The notes under the pieces were generated by a model. The model saw only the letters and a list, made by a program, of their open reading frames with translations, did no database searches and was not told the DNA's origin. Shown here piece by piece: positions 27,616 to 42,269 of a stretch of 64,000 nt of DNA (its first letter is position 1; each line of letters starts with the position of its first letter). Both the position numbers and the translations under genes were made by a program. The stretch lies in assembly GCA_902729315.2 (NCBI GenBank), contig LR746277.1, positions 4,159,001 through 4,223,000 on the forward strand, given 5' to 3'. This DNA is from Spirodela intermedia (lineage: Eukaryota > Streptophyta > Magnoliopsida > Alismatales > Araceae).

Positions 27616-30600
27616 TCAAGCGGTGACACAGTTCTCCCAGGTGCCGTATCTGGAGCTGAAGCTGCCCCCGCCATGTTGCCGGGCGTACTCCTCTATGACT
27701 TTGCGGGCGCAGACGTCCCACGTCCTCGCCATCTCTCTAAGCGACATGGGCTGCGACAGGCTGCGGAGGGATATGCCGAACCTTGACTTGGCCTTGGCTG
27801 AGAGATCCTGCGACTCCTTGCTGCGCGTATTTGATCATCGCAGAGAAGCAACGTAAGAGAGGGAAGAACAAAACCGGCCGTCTCTTGGAACGGAGATTAG
27901 AGAGACTCGCGCTGCTTCCTACCTTACTTCGACGGGAATCTTGTCCAGAAGCACCGGGGAGCAGTATGGGTAGCTGGAGGGAACCAGCAGCCGCAATGGG
28001 GATATTGGAGACTGCAGGAACAAACAGTTAATTGCCTGTGATAAAGTAACCATCTAGGTCGGCGAGGACGGAGGGAATTCATGTATATATATATATATCT
28101 CACCACTTGAGCTGAAGCTAAGTGTGCTTTTAAGCTGGGGCTGAGAGCAACAGCGCAGTAAGAGCATTTGACCACTGTTCCTTCGCTGCCTTCCGCCTTG
28201 GCTGCGATCGAATCAGCGTCTTCATCGGCGATGTCCAACACGGAATCGATTAGTTGCCGGTTTATCTCCCTGATCTCTTCTAATAGAGCATGGTTTGCCT
28301 GCAGAAAGCTCCGTCAGTTCTATCAGTCAAGAAGATATGGAACAAGATGACAAGCGTTCAGGATTCACAGATTTAATAACAGCCACAAACGGAATAGTTA
28401 GAAAAATCTGATCCGAACTTGGACTGTACCCTGCATGATGCCCCCTTTTTGCCTGCTGGATTGGACGATTGGAAAAAGAACAAAAACAAAAAAAATGACA
28501 CAAAAAGAACCGAATCGAATCTCGTTTGAGGCAGAACTGTGAGGATCACATTTTCCCACTTTTTATTCTACTTTGATGGAGAAGAGGGTCTCTGATGGTT
28601 AGAAGTGAAAATGAAGTAGTAAGCATCTGGTAAGTTTGCGACTTAATCCACCACATAAACAAAGGGTCCGTCAAATATTCCGAAAAGGTTAGTCTGCAGG
28701 AGATAACCATGTACTTACTTTATCAACTTACTGTTACGTTAGTCACTGGGTCTTAATCGTCTAGCGGAACTATAAGTAATGTATGTTAATGGCACAATTT
28801 CTTTTTAACTGATTGAGGTTCATAAGACCATGACAATATGCACTGCTGATTACTATCCAACAGGAGGTGGAAAGGTAAAAGGAAGATAAACAACTGATGG
28901 CCTCCAATGTTTGAAAAAATTAACCCCTCTATCACACAAGAAAGATTTCTGGACAAATCGTTGCTTCCTCCATCGACATATTTGTCTTGCATCGCAGTTT
29001 CCTCAACCCCAATTCTCCACTTCATCCAGAGAACGCATCTGAGAGGTGTTTGTCCACAAAACCAAGGCCGCAGATTCCAGAAACTCTCTAGCAAGCAACC
29101 CCTGGGTGCCGTTGAATATCACAGCTTAAATCTACATTGAATTTCTTCAATAAAGTGTTCCTGCTACTCGAGACATTCTCTCTTGTCCTCTCGGTATCCA
29201 TATCCTTGACACCTCACGGTCATGTTCTCTTGTATCCTATTCCCCGAGCATCAAAGACTTAACTGCATTTCTAAAGTCCTCGTAAAATCTCGTGCTTATG
29301 AATGTCCAATATCACAACAAGCTTGCTATTTTCAGGTTTAAACGTTACAATCTACTTAGGACATTTGTCTGAAATGGAGCCATGTGGACAGGCTAAGATC
29401 TCAGGCGTCCCTTAAGTCATACATTGGTGAAAAAAAAGAAAATAATCCACGGGGTTGGCTAGAATACTATATATTGATATACATTGTATACATCTGATGC
29501 CACTTTGAGGCCAAATTAAGATAAACAAGATCTACGTTCATCTCAAATGTATATCTCTACATTTAAGACAGACAAAATTCATTATGTTCATAATAGATAG
29601 AACATAGCAATTTAGCAATTGAAAATATTTCTGTGGCAAGATGTTGGAATAGAAATATTTCTTTTAACAACTTAGGATTCAAGATAAGCTCAGAGAGTAG
29701 ATACGCCCTTATACATATAATTTACGGTGAAAATAATAACAGGAAAAAAAAAAGCATACCTCGGCCTTCGGTCTCTTGATTCGAGATGTAGCAGTCGACT
29801 CTAATTCAGCCACATTATTACTTGTTCGCCTGAAACTGTCATTTACACTTCCAGCCGAGGACACAGCAATCAGAGGCATCGCATTAGTGTGACGTTTCAT
29901 CTTTTTGGTGCCACCAGATCCATCTTGTGACATGAAGCTCCGAGCTTGCAAACGACACTTGGTCATAGCAACTAAATCTTCACCAATAGCAGCACGAGAA
30001 CCATTTCCAGGTGCCGATCCAGCTATCCTGTCAATCATACTCACAACAGAGCCAATATCACTTACAGAGGAACTAAGCACCGTTGGTGACAAGGACTGTA
30101 CCTGAAAATATAAAAAAGTCGTCCGGAGTTCGGTGAGAACATAACTGTAGAAAATTTGGAATTTTATTGCATATCTGCGTAAAATGCAATAAAGTATTGC
30201 CGTTTCACAACAGATAAAATGGAATAAAGCAATATAGAAAATGCAATACATACATGATATAAGAACATACACTTTCTAAGAAAAATACTCAGTCACACTA
30301 ATGCACCATAGTGGAGAGCCTCAAGCGGGTGTTCAATCATTGAACGAAATTCCCTCCGAATCATTAATTATATGACTTTTATCTTCCACGATAGATATAT
30401 CAACAGCGTCATGAATTACCATCACTATCAGTGTACTTTGACGGATTATATTATCACCATATCCTCTACACAGTCCCACAACCTCCATTTCCATATCACA
30501 AATACCTTAGCTCCGCACCTGTACCCCTGACATCTTGGTTTCTTGAATAAATACGGTATTAATCCAGTAATATTTTGCTACACTCCAAAAGCGTTGTTTC

Positions 30601-33600
30601 AGTTAAAAAATTTCTCGCCAAATAAAGAGAGATGAAGGAATGATCCAATTAATGAAAAGCAGGCCGCAAATGGCATTGAATCAGATACATATTCCATCAT
30701 GTACTGCGTTTAATAATTCCATTGTTCTTTCTTCTCCGAAACTTTGATAGCTACTAAAGACAACTTCTGAGCATTATTCAACTTCTGTGCTCTTTTTTCG
30801 TAGTAGCACAGCGAGGACCATGAACAAAATCAAGGAATAAATACAGGAGTAATGGATGCATAATCAGTATCCACGGTATGCAGTTGAGGCTTTGAGAAGT
30901 AATAACATAAATTCCTCTGAAACTGTGAGTTCTGGTTGATAAACCAGTGGATCCTACTCAGAAACCTACGTCAGAAAAATTAAAACCGGAGTATACAGAT
31001 GCACAGTAAAAATCTGGCAAAAGCATAACAGATCTTCCAGCTTTCAAAAGCTTCTAGAACAACCTAAAGATTCCAGGTGATGCATTATACCTCCTTCTGA
31101 TTCTTATAAACACTAGGAAACCCATCAGCTTTCGTAGCTAATATCTGAGATTGATGATGTAACTAAGTGGGTATCATGAAATTTATATTTCCTTGAGTGA
31201 GAAAAATTTCATCTTTAGGTTCCGGTCTTTTCTTTCCATGTCAAACCCGTTGGCTAAAACAAAGGATTCCCAAGGATAACTAATATTGCTTTTATCAAAG
31301 AAAAAAGGCTAACCAGAGAAAGTCTGAGAGATTGAGGCTTTATAATGAATCAAAAACTCTTTTTTTCCTTCTGGGAAAACGTATGATTTATGAACATGCA
31401 GAGATTTAATGCAGACAGATCTATGTCGAAAAACCAGGCATCTTTCAAATATTTCTGGAGGAGCTAGCAATTCTAATAAAAGCTACCTTAATAGGGATGA
31501 AGGATATCTTCGTTCTGTATTCGGCCCACAATGCCTTATTCCAAGGACCATTCTAGTTTGTGACTATTTTGGACCCAAGCCTATTGGTATTATGACCACG
31601 ATTGAGGAAAAAGACAAGATCTGAGGTAGATGGTTAGCAAGGAGTTGCTTATTCTAGGAAAACCATGACCAGATGACATGGGCACACCTGTCAATTGTAA
31701 AAATAAAAATATAACTGGCTAGAAAGACTCTAAGGTTTAAAAGGGGATAACAGAATGTGAAACTAAGGGTTTAAAAAAGCTCACCGCTTTAACCAATCGT
31801 TCAATAGGTTTTTCTGTAGCACTTGACTTGCCAGAAACAACAGCATGGCCATTAGCATGACTGCCATCTGAACCAATATATTCAGCAAGCAATGGTGAAG
31901 CTGAAATACCAGGTGTACCAACAGCCAACGGTTGAACCTGAGTTGGAGCAACAGATGCCTGTGGGTGTCCGATGTTTGGTGCATTTGACAGAGAGGAGAT
32001 ACCAGCCATTTGTTTTTCGTGGTCTCCTGGTAAAGGTGATGGAGCTAGGGGTGTGGATGGAGAAGGGACAACAAAAGGTGAGTTTGTGGATTGCAAAGGG
32101 GTACCAGCTTTCGGTAGGGATGATAAGAGAGCTTGTTCAACTTGAGGAGATGAATGCTGAGAAATTTGAGGTGATGGAACCTGTAGGTTCTGTGGGGAAG
32201 AAATAGGAAATGAAGCCCCTGGTTTTAATTGTTGATGATATGCTTGACGCTGAGCTCCGGAGAAATGCTGTTGAAAGAGTCCTGATTTGATGGCAGAAGC
32301 CTGTCTAGACTTCAAATCATTCATTTCGTTCATGTGATGTAGCTGTGGCATTTGATGTGCCTGCAGCTGAGAAGATTGCGGCTGCTTTTGCTGTTGTTGA
32401 TATTGCTGTTGCATTTGTGGCTGCTGCTGTAGAATTTGTTGTTTCTGATGCTGCATCTGACGTTGCTGCATTTGTTGTTTCATTTGCTGTGACTGCATCA
32501 GTTGTTGGTATGGGTGCTCCTGCTTCACATGTTGCTGAAGCACAGTTGTGTTTTGTTGAAGAGTACCAATGTTCTGTTGCATAGCACTATTAGTCTGAGC
32601 TAGCGTGTGCATGTTTGACTGAGCAGATGAACCGAAAGTAGTTTGCTGGAATGATCCCACACTGGCTTGCTGCATGGAACCCAATCCTCCATCTTGCAAT
32701 GAAGTCAAGGCAACTCCTTGTGATGAGTCTATAGTCGATCCAGACTGCAGTGCATTCATGATATTCTGCTGCGTAGAAGGAACACCCACATGGGTTGGCA
32801 AAGGCATGGATCCATTTTGCATGCTCGACACAGCTGTTGATTGCATTGATGTTACAGAACCTTGAACAACCAGTGGTGATATCTGGCTTCCATGACCATC
32901 ATGTTGCTGTGTAGGAGCCTGAGATGATGGTTGTTGCATGGATTGGCTGTTTCCACCAGAATGTGGAAACTGCTGCTGCCCTTGCACCGGCTGGTTGACA
33001 ACTCTTCTTCTGTTTGAATTAATAAAATTGAACATTTGTTTGTCATAGTAAGGTAACTTTTCCTTGAGGTTAGGTTGAATATTGTTCTTGGGAATCTGGA
33101 ACAATGCTAATAAACGGTCCATCAAGCCCTTAATCTTTTTCATATTATCCAGTTGATCAGACTGCTTCCCAGGTGGAATTAAAGATTCATGCTGGCCAAG
33201 TAAAAGAATCATTGGAAAACCGCTAAGTCAAAATAATGTTTTATATGAAAGAGAAACCAATCCTTATGCAACAAGAATCGGCAAAAGTTTGACAATGATC
33301 TACACTTTAAATAAAATTCAAAACCTGCTGGCATTTTTGGATGATTCTCTGATGTATCTCATTAAGATCTGCATAGTACAGCTCCCTCATGCTCTGAATC
33401 TGAAAGCCACAAACAACCATTAAAAAACTATATATGACAACCGCACGCAGGTTCAACTTGACACCTGTAGCTGTTAGAGTGAACCACAATAGAAACAGTG
33501 TATACAACGAAAATGTTTCGAGAAATAATGTTAATTGACCAAATTGGAAACATACTAAGTAGACTAAATTATGAAAAGTTAAAATATTAAAAGATTAAAT

Positions 33601-36380
33601 ATAAAATTACTCAAATATTTTCATGGAACCCAATGCCCAGAAAGTGACGAAATAAAAGTTTTCTGAAGAAAAATTAAAATTTTACAGCCAAATTATTGAT
33701 CAGAATGAGAATCGAGAATGAATTTTCTACTGAACTATATAGTAGCGCCATAATCATATTATAAAATCAGTAGATTTCATATTGAAATAAAATTAATAAT
33801 ATTATGAAAATACCATTTTAATTATAGCTTATTATTTATTTTCTTCACACAGACTTTTCTTTGTGGAATTTACTTGTGCCAATCAGAAAAGACACGATTA
33901 TAGAAGTTACCTTTTGGTATATCTCCTCCTGCCAATCTGGACCTTGTTGGTTCGTTTGAGCAGTAGAATCCATTGAATCTGCAAAAAAAAAAAAGGTGCC
34001 AGAAAGTCCGTAAATTAATTTGTCATGGTAACCATGCCTTTTCAGAGAGATCATATTGAAAAACTGGTTGGCAATAACAGAATGAACGGTTGACCAACAT
34101 CTAGCACAAACGCCTTATTCAATATTGCCAGAATAGTGGATCGGTAAGTGAAGAGCCCCAAAGATTGGAAGTTTTCACAATCCTATTAATAACTACCCCT
34201 CTGTCGGTACCCTGGGAGTTTCCAAGAGCGTCTCTACATCTAAATAAGCGCCTACCCTAAAGTTGTTTACCGTTGTTTGTATGATCCAAATCATCATTCA
34301 AATCATAGGTACCACTTAACATCCCAAAGTTCAATACGTCTCTGCAACCACTTGACTGGAATCCATAAACTACAATTAATGTCCCCTGGGTACACCAAGC
34401 AATGCACAAAGATACAAATGGAGAAACCAAAAAGGAGATCTGATCTGCCTTTTTTTAGTGGACTAAAGAGAGGACCTGCGGGAATAACAAAACAAAAAGG
34501 CAGATGAGACAACGGGAGTCCTATAGGTAGACAGCTGCAGATGAATATCAAGATGCACACAACAAAAAGAGAGAGGAGCTCCCAAAATCACTCTCTCTGC
34601 TAGATAGCCAACTGCATGTTTGCATAATTTTCAAAGCATATAAAAAAAAAAATACATTGTTCATTGATGACCAGCAAAATAGCACCCTATAGTCATATTT
34701 TACAAGTACTGCGGCCTGAATTTCTTCTTCTCAATATTCATTCCTAACTGACTCCCATTCATCAGCACCATGTCCAATGAACATGAAAACAACAAACATT
34801 TTAATGTCACTCAGTAGCGGCACAGATTACGTGATGATTAAACTTATTATCAACAGAACTGAATGAAGAAGTACAAACCAATTCCGGAGAAGAACCATCT
34901 TTTCTGAAAAATCCGGTTCAGCTATAAAACTCAATAAAGGCAAGACCATTTAATGAAACGTCAAACTAAGGAAAAAAAGGAAAAGAGAGAAGATGTACCT
35001 TGACAGAGGACATCTAGACTCCATGAAAATAGAGGGAAAGGGCTAGCATCTTCAACCAGAAAATTTTAAAGAAACGAAACATGTTTATGGAAAGTTGATT
35101 TCCACAGTTTTTTTTCCATTAGACTGGTCGGTTTAGGCATGGCATATGGATGATCCCAACCAAGGATGATAAATAATAAAAAATATTTCTCCCCTAAGAA
35201 AACATTGTGGTGTTCGGAAAGATTGTGGTAGCTACAGGTATAAGACGGCAGAAAAGGGACAAAGGACTTTAATTAAGTGTTTCCACCTATTTCCAGTAAC
35301 CCGTAACAAATACTCATCAGTTATGTGTAAAATCATTAACAAGCAATACAACCATAACGTCTTACTTGAGGAGGCTTCTGGTAGGCCTCTTTGAGACTGA
35401 TACATTGGTTTCTGTTGTTCAAATGTATTTTGCGGCTGAAGCAAGACATTGGGCGCTTGTAATTTTTGTTGTATCTGTTGCATTTCTCTTTGTAAGGGAT
35501 TTCCCTGCTGCTGCATCGGCATTTGCTGTTGAAGCTGCACGGGCTGGTTCTGAATCTGGGGCATATGTTGTTGCTGAGCTGGATGTGCTTGGGGCTGTTG
35601 TCCCTGTGATTGCATCAATGATGTACCTGTCTGCTGAGGTTGTTGCTGAGGCTGCTGCTGCGCAGTAGCTTTCTGTGACTGCATAACGTGCATTGTATGA
35701 TGTTGCTGATGCATGTTTGGTATGTTAGATTGTGATCCCAGTAGCTGCGACTGCTGCTGTAGTTGTTGTTGTGACTGCAGCTGCTGCAACCCTGACATGC
35801 TGCTTTGCGGGACCACCTGCTGGTGCAAGGACATGTTCTGCTGATTGAGCATCTGTTGTGGCTGCTGCATGCTCATGAGATTGTTCTGTTGGACTGCCAG
35901 CCTTCGCTGTTGCTGTATGTCAGATATACTGTTCTGCTGACCAAGAAGTTGATTCTGTTGCAAATTAGACATATTTGATTGGTTCCCCAGCAGTTGTTGC
36001 TGTTGTTGTTGTTGTTGCTGCTGCTGCTGCTGCTGCTGTTGTTGCTGTTGCTGCTGCTGCAGTGGCATTACAGATTGCTGGGATATTGAAGCAGGCTGTT
36101 GCTGGAGAGAGGATGCCTGAGAAAGACCAGTAGATGGCTGTGATTGTTGTTGTCTGAGAACTGCATGTGGATGCTGCTGAAGCAAACTAGACGAAGACTG
36201 CTGTAATAGATTTGGCTGATTCTGATGATGCCCAGAGTGGGTGACGGACTGCATTACTTGAGGCTGACCTTGCTGAAGACTAGTTTGACTTGATTGCAGA
36301 CTAGACATTTGCATGACAGGTTGCTGAGGAGTCTGCATTTGAGATGCTGACAGTAAGGATTGCTGCTGCTGTTGCTGTTG

Positions 36381-36411
<31 letters not shown>

Positions 36412-39400
36412 TGTTGCTGCTGCATCTGTGATTGCAAGAGGGAGTGGGAGTTGTGTTGCATCTTTGCCTTCAACATTTGTTGTTGCTGTAATTGCTGCGG
36501 ATATAAATGTGGATTTTGTGACTGCTGTTGATGTTGCTGGGAAACATGAGGTTGCTGCTGTTGTTTTCCCTGAATCTGTCTCTGTGAATTGCCATAAATG
36601 CTGGGTGGTATACTTTGCCCAGCACTATTGACCAAGTTCTGCGAAATTGCAGACATTGTTTGCAAGTTTGATGTCTGGCCAATGCTTGACATTGATTGAC
36701 CAAGTCCATTAACAGACGGCACCATAGGTGCCAAACTAGCTGAGCCTTGTACCACAGTAGATGTCAAGTTATTTTGAATGCCTGGTGCTAGCGATTGCTG
36801 CCGCGTTTGAGACTGACCTGCCAAAGGAATTTGTAGTGACTGCCCTGTGTTTTGCACCTGTGTCTGTAAAACATGTGATCCTATTGACAAAAAAAGAATA
36901 ATTTTCTTTAACAAGCCTCGTTGACATCTGGAAAAAATATCACCAATAACTGTACAACAAAGATAAAAGAGCATTTTGACGGGAAGACAGACGATGATGA
37001 TATAAAACCTGAAAAATGTAAAATTACGAAGCATGTGGTATTTTTGTCACTCTGAGAAAAAGCCAAACAAATCACCCGAAATGTGGCTCCGAGGTACATG
37101 CAACTTCAAACACCTAGTTATTCCCATCTCATACAGTGGCAGTAGAGCATTATATCAAAATAGTATTAAAACCACGAATGGGTAGATAATATACGAATAA
37201 AAATCAGGTACTTAGAATATAGACTGCATCAAACATGAAGTATATTGTTATGGGTACATTATGTAGTATCTTAAATCACGAAAGTATAAATATCACCTTT
37301 TGATAGAGAAATATGTAACTAATTTACAAATCACTTACCTTTCAAATTATCTCATATGACTCCACCCTTCTTGTTGACCCTTTGGTAACATGAATGACAA
37401 TGTTTTTTACTTGTTGAACTTGTATTAAAAATCCTACATATCAGTAATGTTTCCATGAAATCAAGGCAACAAAGAGAATTTTCACAACTATTTGAAAGGA
37501 TTCATTCATCTGCTTGAGGATTTAAACATTTTTAGAAGCTGGTACAGAAGTCCAAGTCTCATGCAGAATAATAACGTCATCCAAAAAAACAATGCACCAT
37601 GGCAGCTAAAGCATAAGCATGTTTGATTTCTTCGTCAGCATGATATTTGAAAATTGCGAGACAACTAATTAGTTCATTTTCATACCTTCTGGAGTATTCT
37701 GGTTTGAGGGATTTGATGCCATTTGATTGGTACCGCCTGGGTTTTGGGTCTTTGATTCCATTGTAAGCATTTTTAGTGATATCTTCCTGAGATAATCCGT
37801 CTGTACAGGAAACAAATAGGAAAAGCCAATTCAAGGAATAAATCTCAGATTGGGTTAAATAAAAAGGTTCCCAGAAAAGACTAATTATCACATATTGAAT
37901 AGAAGGACGACAAGCTCTGTAAGGTTCAAGTCTTATATAAGACTTAGAAAACGACTGGTCCATACGGACCCAGGCCACTAACGAAATCGTCCTCTTATCA
38001 CTGAGAGAAAGTGGCAGGTTAACTGAATCCCTATGCTCCATGCAGTATTAGGCATGAAATAGCCCACATCATCCTCCTGAAAATATTCTAATGATTATCA
38101 AAAGAAATATGATCCTTCAACAGCCACACTAATTGTGCTACCCATGTGGGCCTAAAATGTCTCAAAGATTGGGCAGACTTATTTGACGTAAATGGGAGTT
38201 TGAGGTTTTATTATCAATGAAAATTGGACAAGAAATAATCCCCCATGTGATCAAGGATCATTATGCCCGAAAGCAGGAAAAATATACAAACAAGATGCCA
38301 CGTGCTAATATCACCATAGTAATCACATTCGCTTTAGTTCCCAGGCCTGACTTTTCCAACAAAAGAAAACGATTTCATGAAACGGACATCTAAGATACCT
38401 TTCTTAATGAAGAAAGGAGATTCCACAACATGAATTACACAAAATATCGTAAAACGTCCAAGAAGGAACCTGGTTTGAGGATGCAGTAAAAATTTTCTCC
38501 TCAAATCGCATGGCAATTTTCCTCAATTCTCCTAAATTGTCTGGCCCATAAACTGGTATGTGTCTTTGTAGAGTATCCATTCTGCATCAGAGAAAGAAGA
38601 CCCGATAATTTCACCAATTAGAACGTTGCTCATGGAAAAAACAGGAAACAAAAGATCAAGACGTAAAATTGAGCAAATTACTAAAGTAAAGTTATACAAG
38701 ATCTTGCACCATATCTGAAAGGTGGACTGAGAATTGAGCGAAATCATGCGCCCCACAGAATGTCAGAATCATGCCAACCTCCAATCAGCAAGAAAATAAG
38801 AATGATAGAACCGTATCAACATTCCGAATTTGGTTGGACCCATTCACTCATGGTTCAAGCTGTGACTGTTTACGACCTTGATGTTCATTAATGCTCTACC
38901 TTGAAACAGCTTAGATATCTGTAAATACCTCTCTCAAAAGTGGGATGATCACAAAATGATCAAGTGGACTATACTTTAATGGCGATTCCATCATTGTTCC
39001 CCAATTAATCCATGCTCCAGACTATACCTGTTTTCTACGTTTCTAAATAGCCTGACTAAGGCTAGATAATCCAATTTGTTTGTAAATGGATCTAAGGCAA
39101 GATACATGTAGACTACAATGGCCAACCTCAAGTTTATGCACTAAGTTATGGATCTCTAGTCTCTGATCGATCATCATGTCCAAATTTCGATCAAGTGACA
39201 TCTATAGCAATCAACGTTAAACAAACTAAGCGAACTAGGGGCATAGAAAACATCTACACATAAGGTAATCCCCTTCTGAACATATCAAGTACGGGATCTT
39301 ATGGTCACAAGATCAGAGAGTAACACCAAGGCAAAGAGAGAAGCAAAGCAGCTGGAAAAGCATGACCAAGACAAGATTGATACGGAAAATTCCGGGGAAA

Positions 39401-40403
39401 AGGAAGAGTACTGATTTTTACTGAATGGCAGCAAATAAATATATATATATATATATATCAAAATCGATGTGTGAAAAAAATCCATAATCCAATGCCCACA
39501 TTATTTCTCGTTTCTGTAAATCAGTCTCAAGGCAGAATAGAAAGTCATTCCTCAAGAATTGGCAAAACACCCAACCGAAACCAAAACCACCATCACACTT
39601 CCAAGGAACTCCTCGACAGAACTTAAGATCGTTCTACTGAGGGATAAAATTACTCTTCCAAAACACAGATTCACCGTTACTTACGGTTGTGATTTTTGAC
39701 TGACGAGGAACCCAAGCCTAAAGTGACAATGATATTCTGATAAGACCCAGAAAAAATACACGCCCCTACCCACCCCAGTGGCCCAGCCGAAATTCTCTTA
39801 CCCTCGGATGAAGAGGTCTATTGACGTTCTGGGATCACGAATAGAGTTCAAATCTGAAAGCTTACAAAGTTGCCAGTTCGGTGATTAAAAACAGCAACCC
39901 TATATTTTAGGAATTTCCATGAACACAGCGAGAATCAAGAAAGTACCCATAATTAGTAGCCAAGGCAGCCCCATTGTACCCCTTAAAGAAAGTTCCAAAC
40001 CTTAAAATAAGTTAGCTCGAAAGAAAACCACGACGAAGTTTACACAACCCGAACACAACATAAAACAACTCTGCAGATGCCCGTCTACGCGACGTCGGAC
40101 GGGCCGAATTGCCCGCACGACCGTCCCGGAGAAAAAAGCTCAACGGTACTAACAGATCGACTTGTTTACCATCCGAGATAAGCGGGAACGTGAAAAAACC
40201 GACGAATACCCATCGGCCGAGGGCACCAAAACGAGACGGCGGAAGGAGAAGGCAAAAAGCAGAAGGCCTAACATCTTGTTGACGATCCGTGACCGGGCGT
40301 CCGGCTGGAGCTGCGACCTCCAGTCCCCGGAGGCCGCCGCGTCCATGGTTATGCCGGAGCCGTCCGATTGCGCCGGCCTCCAGTTGCCGCCGCTCCCCTC
40401 CAT
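27616..40403 (-). CDS. MED15: Mediator complex subunit 15 (MED15, KIX-domain co-activator)
   Basis: Tail-module subunit of Mediator, nuclear, linking activators to RNA polymerase II. Eleven exons with matching phases: 40403-40273, 38581-38470, 37800-37686, 36880-35366, 33978-33911, 33399-33325, 33191-31785, 30101-29760, 28298-28104, 28011-27923, 27820-27616 (4254 nt, 1417 aa; Arabidopsis MED15a is about 1335 aa). The KIX domain spans about residues 22-100 ([41 protein letters not shown]). Exon 4 encodes the Gln-rich region with two poly-Q tracts of about 23 Gln (near residues 272-294 and 393-415). Exons 5-7 carry DWQEEIYQK and [14 protein letters not shown]; exon 8 has [20 protein letters not shown] and [13 protein letters not shown]; the C-terminus has [23 protein letters not shown] and GTWENC. 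Large introns (1.4-1.7 kb) hold no other gene. The start is the first ATG before the conserved N-terminus. Confidence 0.97.
36000..36062 (-). repeat. Poly-Gln coding CAG/CAA repeat in MED15 exon 4
   Basis: Mixed CAG/CAA codons encode about 23 consecutive Gln. The codon mixture suggests an old, fairly stable tract. A second one lies at 36361-36425. Confidence 0.9.
36361..36425 (-). repeat. Second poly-Gln coding repeat in MED15 exon 4
   Basis: About 22-23 consecutive Gln codons with mixed CAG/CAA, located between MQ-rich segments. Confidence 0.9.
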
Positions 40404-40924
40404 GGAAAGCCACGCGAAGATACCAAACAGAGAGAATCGATGGAGACGGAAATGGCGAAGATGCTCATCGGGGGGAAGGGGGAGAGTTGAAACTCGCAGG
40501 CCGCGGACCGACTGACGGGCGGTCCTTGTCCAAATACTTTTTCAATATAACCATCAAAAATAAATATTTGTATAAGAACTCTTTGCATCGAATTCTCCGC
40601 CGTACTGAGTCCGTCATCCGATACCTGCCATTCGGCCACTACGTTTTTAACGGTTGTCAATTACCCGGGGACCGGGCGGGGGCCATACTTAATCAGGCCC
40701 GGCCCGGGCTTTAAAAAAAAAAAGGCAAGAAGCCGCTACCCCACGTGGCGCATCCTCCTCTGTCGACACATTCTACCCATCTTGCCTAAAAAGGGACGGG
40801 CCCTTCAGTCTCCGCGTGGCAAGCAAATGGGCCCATCATGGGCAGAGCTTGCCACGGTCTGGGTTCACACATTCTCTGAGAGGAATGGTATCAAAAGTCC
40901 AACCACCATGTGGCATCCTCCATT
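37440..40924. repeat. Segmental duplication, copy 1 (MED15 promoter and exons 1-3)
   Basis: Matches 54030-57521 in the same orientation, with an offset of about 16.6 kb. By eye, 37577-39075 shows about 29 substitutions and a 4-bp indel, whereas 39076-40540 shows none. Homology stops in MED15 intron 3 on one side and at GGCATCCTCC (40924) on the other. Confidence 0.95.
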
Positions 40925-42269
40925 GAAAACTATAGAGTGAGAATATGTCTCACTATGTTGTTAGCCATGATAATTAATCCTAGCCCAAGATCCTAGCATA
41001 GCTAAGATCTATGGCTAAGATTGTAGCATAGCTCTATGTCACCCAAGCCCAAGAAGATTGAATGATGATAACTTGAGAGATCTTGCCAACCATGATTTTT
41101 CCACATGTTGAAGATCAATTAAATAGCTTGAGATCCTCAAAATAATTGTGAAATCAAGAGCATGATCGGGGCGGAAACACCGAGGTTGAAATATCATTGG
41201 CATTATTTACCAGAACTTACCAATGAAAAGGTACATCTTGCAACTTGTAGACTCCATTGGGAATAGTTTTTGCTTGTTCACTAAGAACCTTGGACCTCCA
41301 CCCCAAGTGCTAGATGTTGCATTGCAACGAGCATGAATGAGTCGAAGATCTAGAGAGAGAGAGAGAGAAGAAGAAGAAGAAGGTGAGAGAGGCATAGTGT
41401 GTGTGTGTGTGTGTGTGTTTATATAGCACATGAGACATAGGGCGAGCGTTACGAGGCGATGCGTCGCGATATATTTCCTTTTATGTATAATTTGTTCTTG
41501 ATAATTAATGACCTTAGCTGTCAAGAATTTGAATTTTGCCAACCAACACTAGCTGTTGCCACAAGTGAGATAGAAGCATTGATTAAATCTTGAAGAGATG
41601 CCGAGTGGGTTTGACTAGCTAGACTTGGGCCCTTGACTTCAGCTTGAGACAGCCATGGAGAGAAGGACAGAGAGAGATGATGATGATGATGATGATTCTT
41701 TACGCCAGAGTTTGAAATTTTTTGGCTTATTTATCAACCATTAGAATACTTTGATTTTCCATCCCAATTTAACAAAACATTTCATTCTATTAGGAAAAAT
41801 GACAGAAAATCACATCGGCCCATTTTGCCTATTTACTTGAATATTCATTAATATTGATTTATTTATATTAATATTTAACATGGGGGCTCCCACACCGCTG
41901 CTGCCGGAGTTGGTCCTCGGGTCGTTTACCCCAGCATCGCAAGGGTTCACCCGTTGGTGTTGACGGAACTGGAAATGGGCCGAGAGGATCTTGGCAGGGC
42001 TGTGCGTTGAAACTTACAAGCAGCGGCGAGTAAACGGGGTCAAACTATCTGGAGTAGAACCCACAAAATTAGGATTTCATGTCAATAAATATGCTTCAAA
42101 CGTCTCCTAAAAGTGGAGGTCCCACATCAACTTACTGCCTCACACGGAAGTCAACAGAATTCCCACATGGGTTGACCAAAGCACCGTTTCCAGATCGGAA
42201 GTCAAAGCTCATAATGTGTAAACTACTTACTTCCCTTCCTTCTGAATCAATAAAATTGAGTACCTACTT
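40404..42269. other. MED15 upstream region grading into diverged duplicated DNA
   Basis: 40404-40924 is the MED15 promoter side, inside the segmental duplication. From about 40820 onward the sequence is also alignable with 61640-62700 (shared ATGGTATCAAAA, ACCATGTGG and TTTTTGCTTG blocks), so it belongs to an older duplication. It holds GA, GAA and GT microsatellites at 41353-41419 and a GAT run at about 41678-41695. No intact gene. Confidence 0.55.

Noticed and set aside
40162-40714. Plus-strand frames of 117 and 141 codons at the MED15 start, repeated at 56759-57311
   Set aside because: Antisense to MED15 exon 1 and promoter. The second copy only reflects the duplication.
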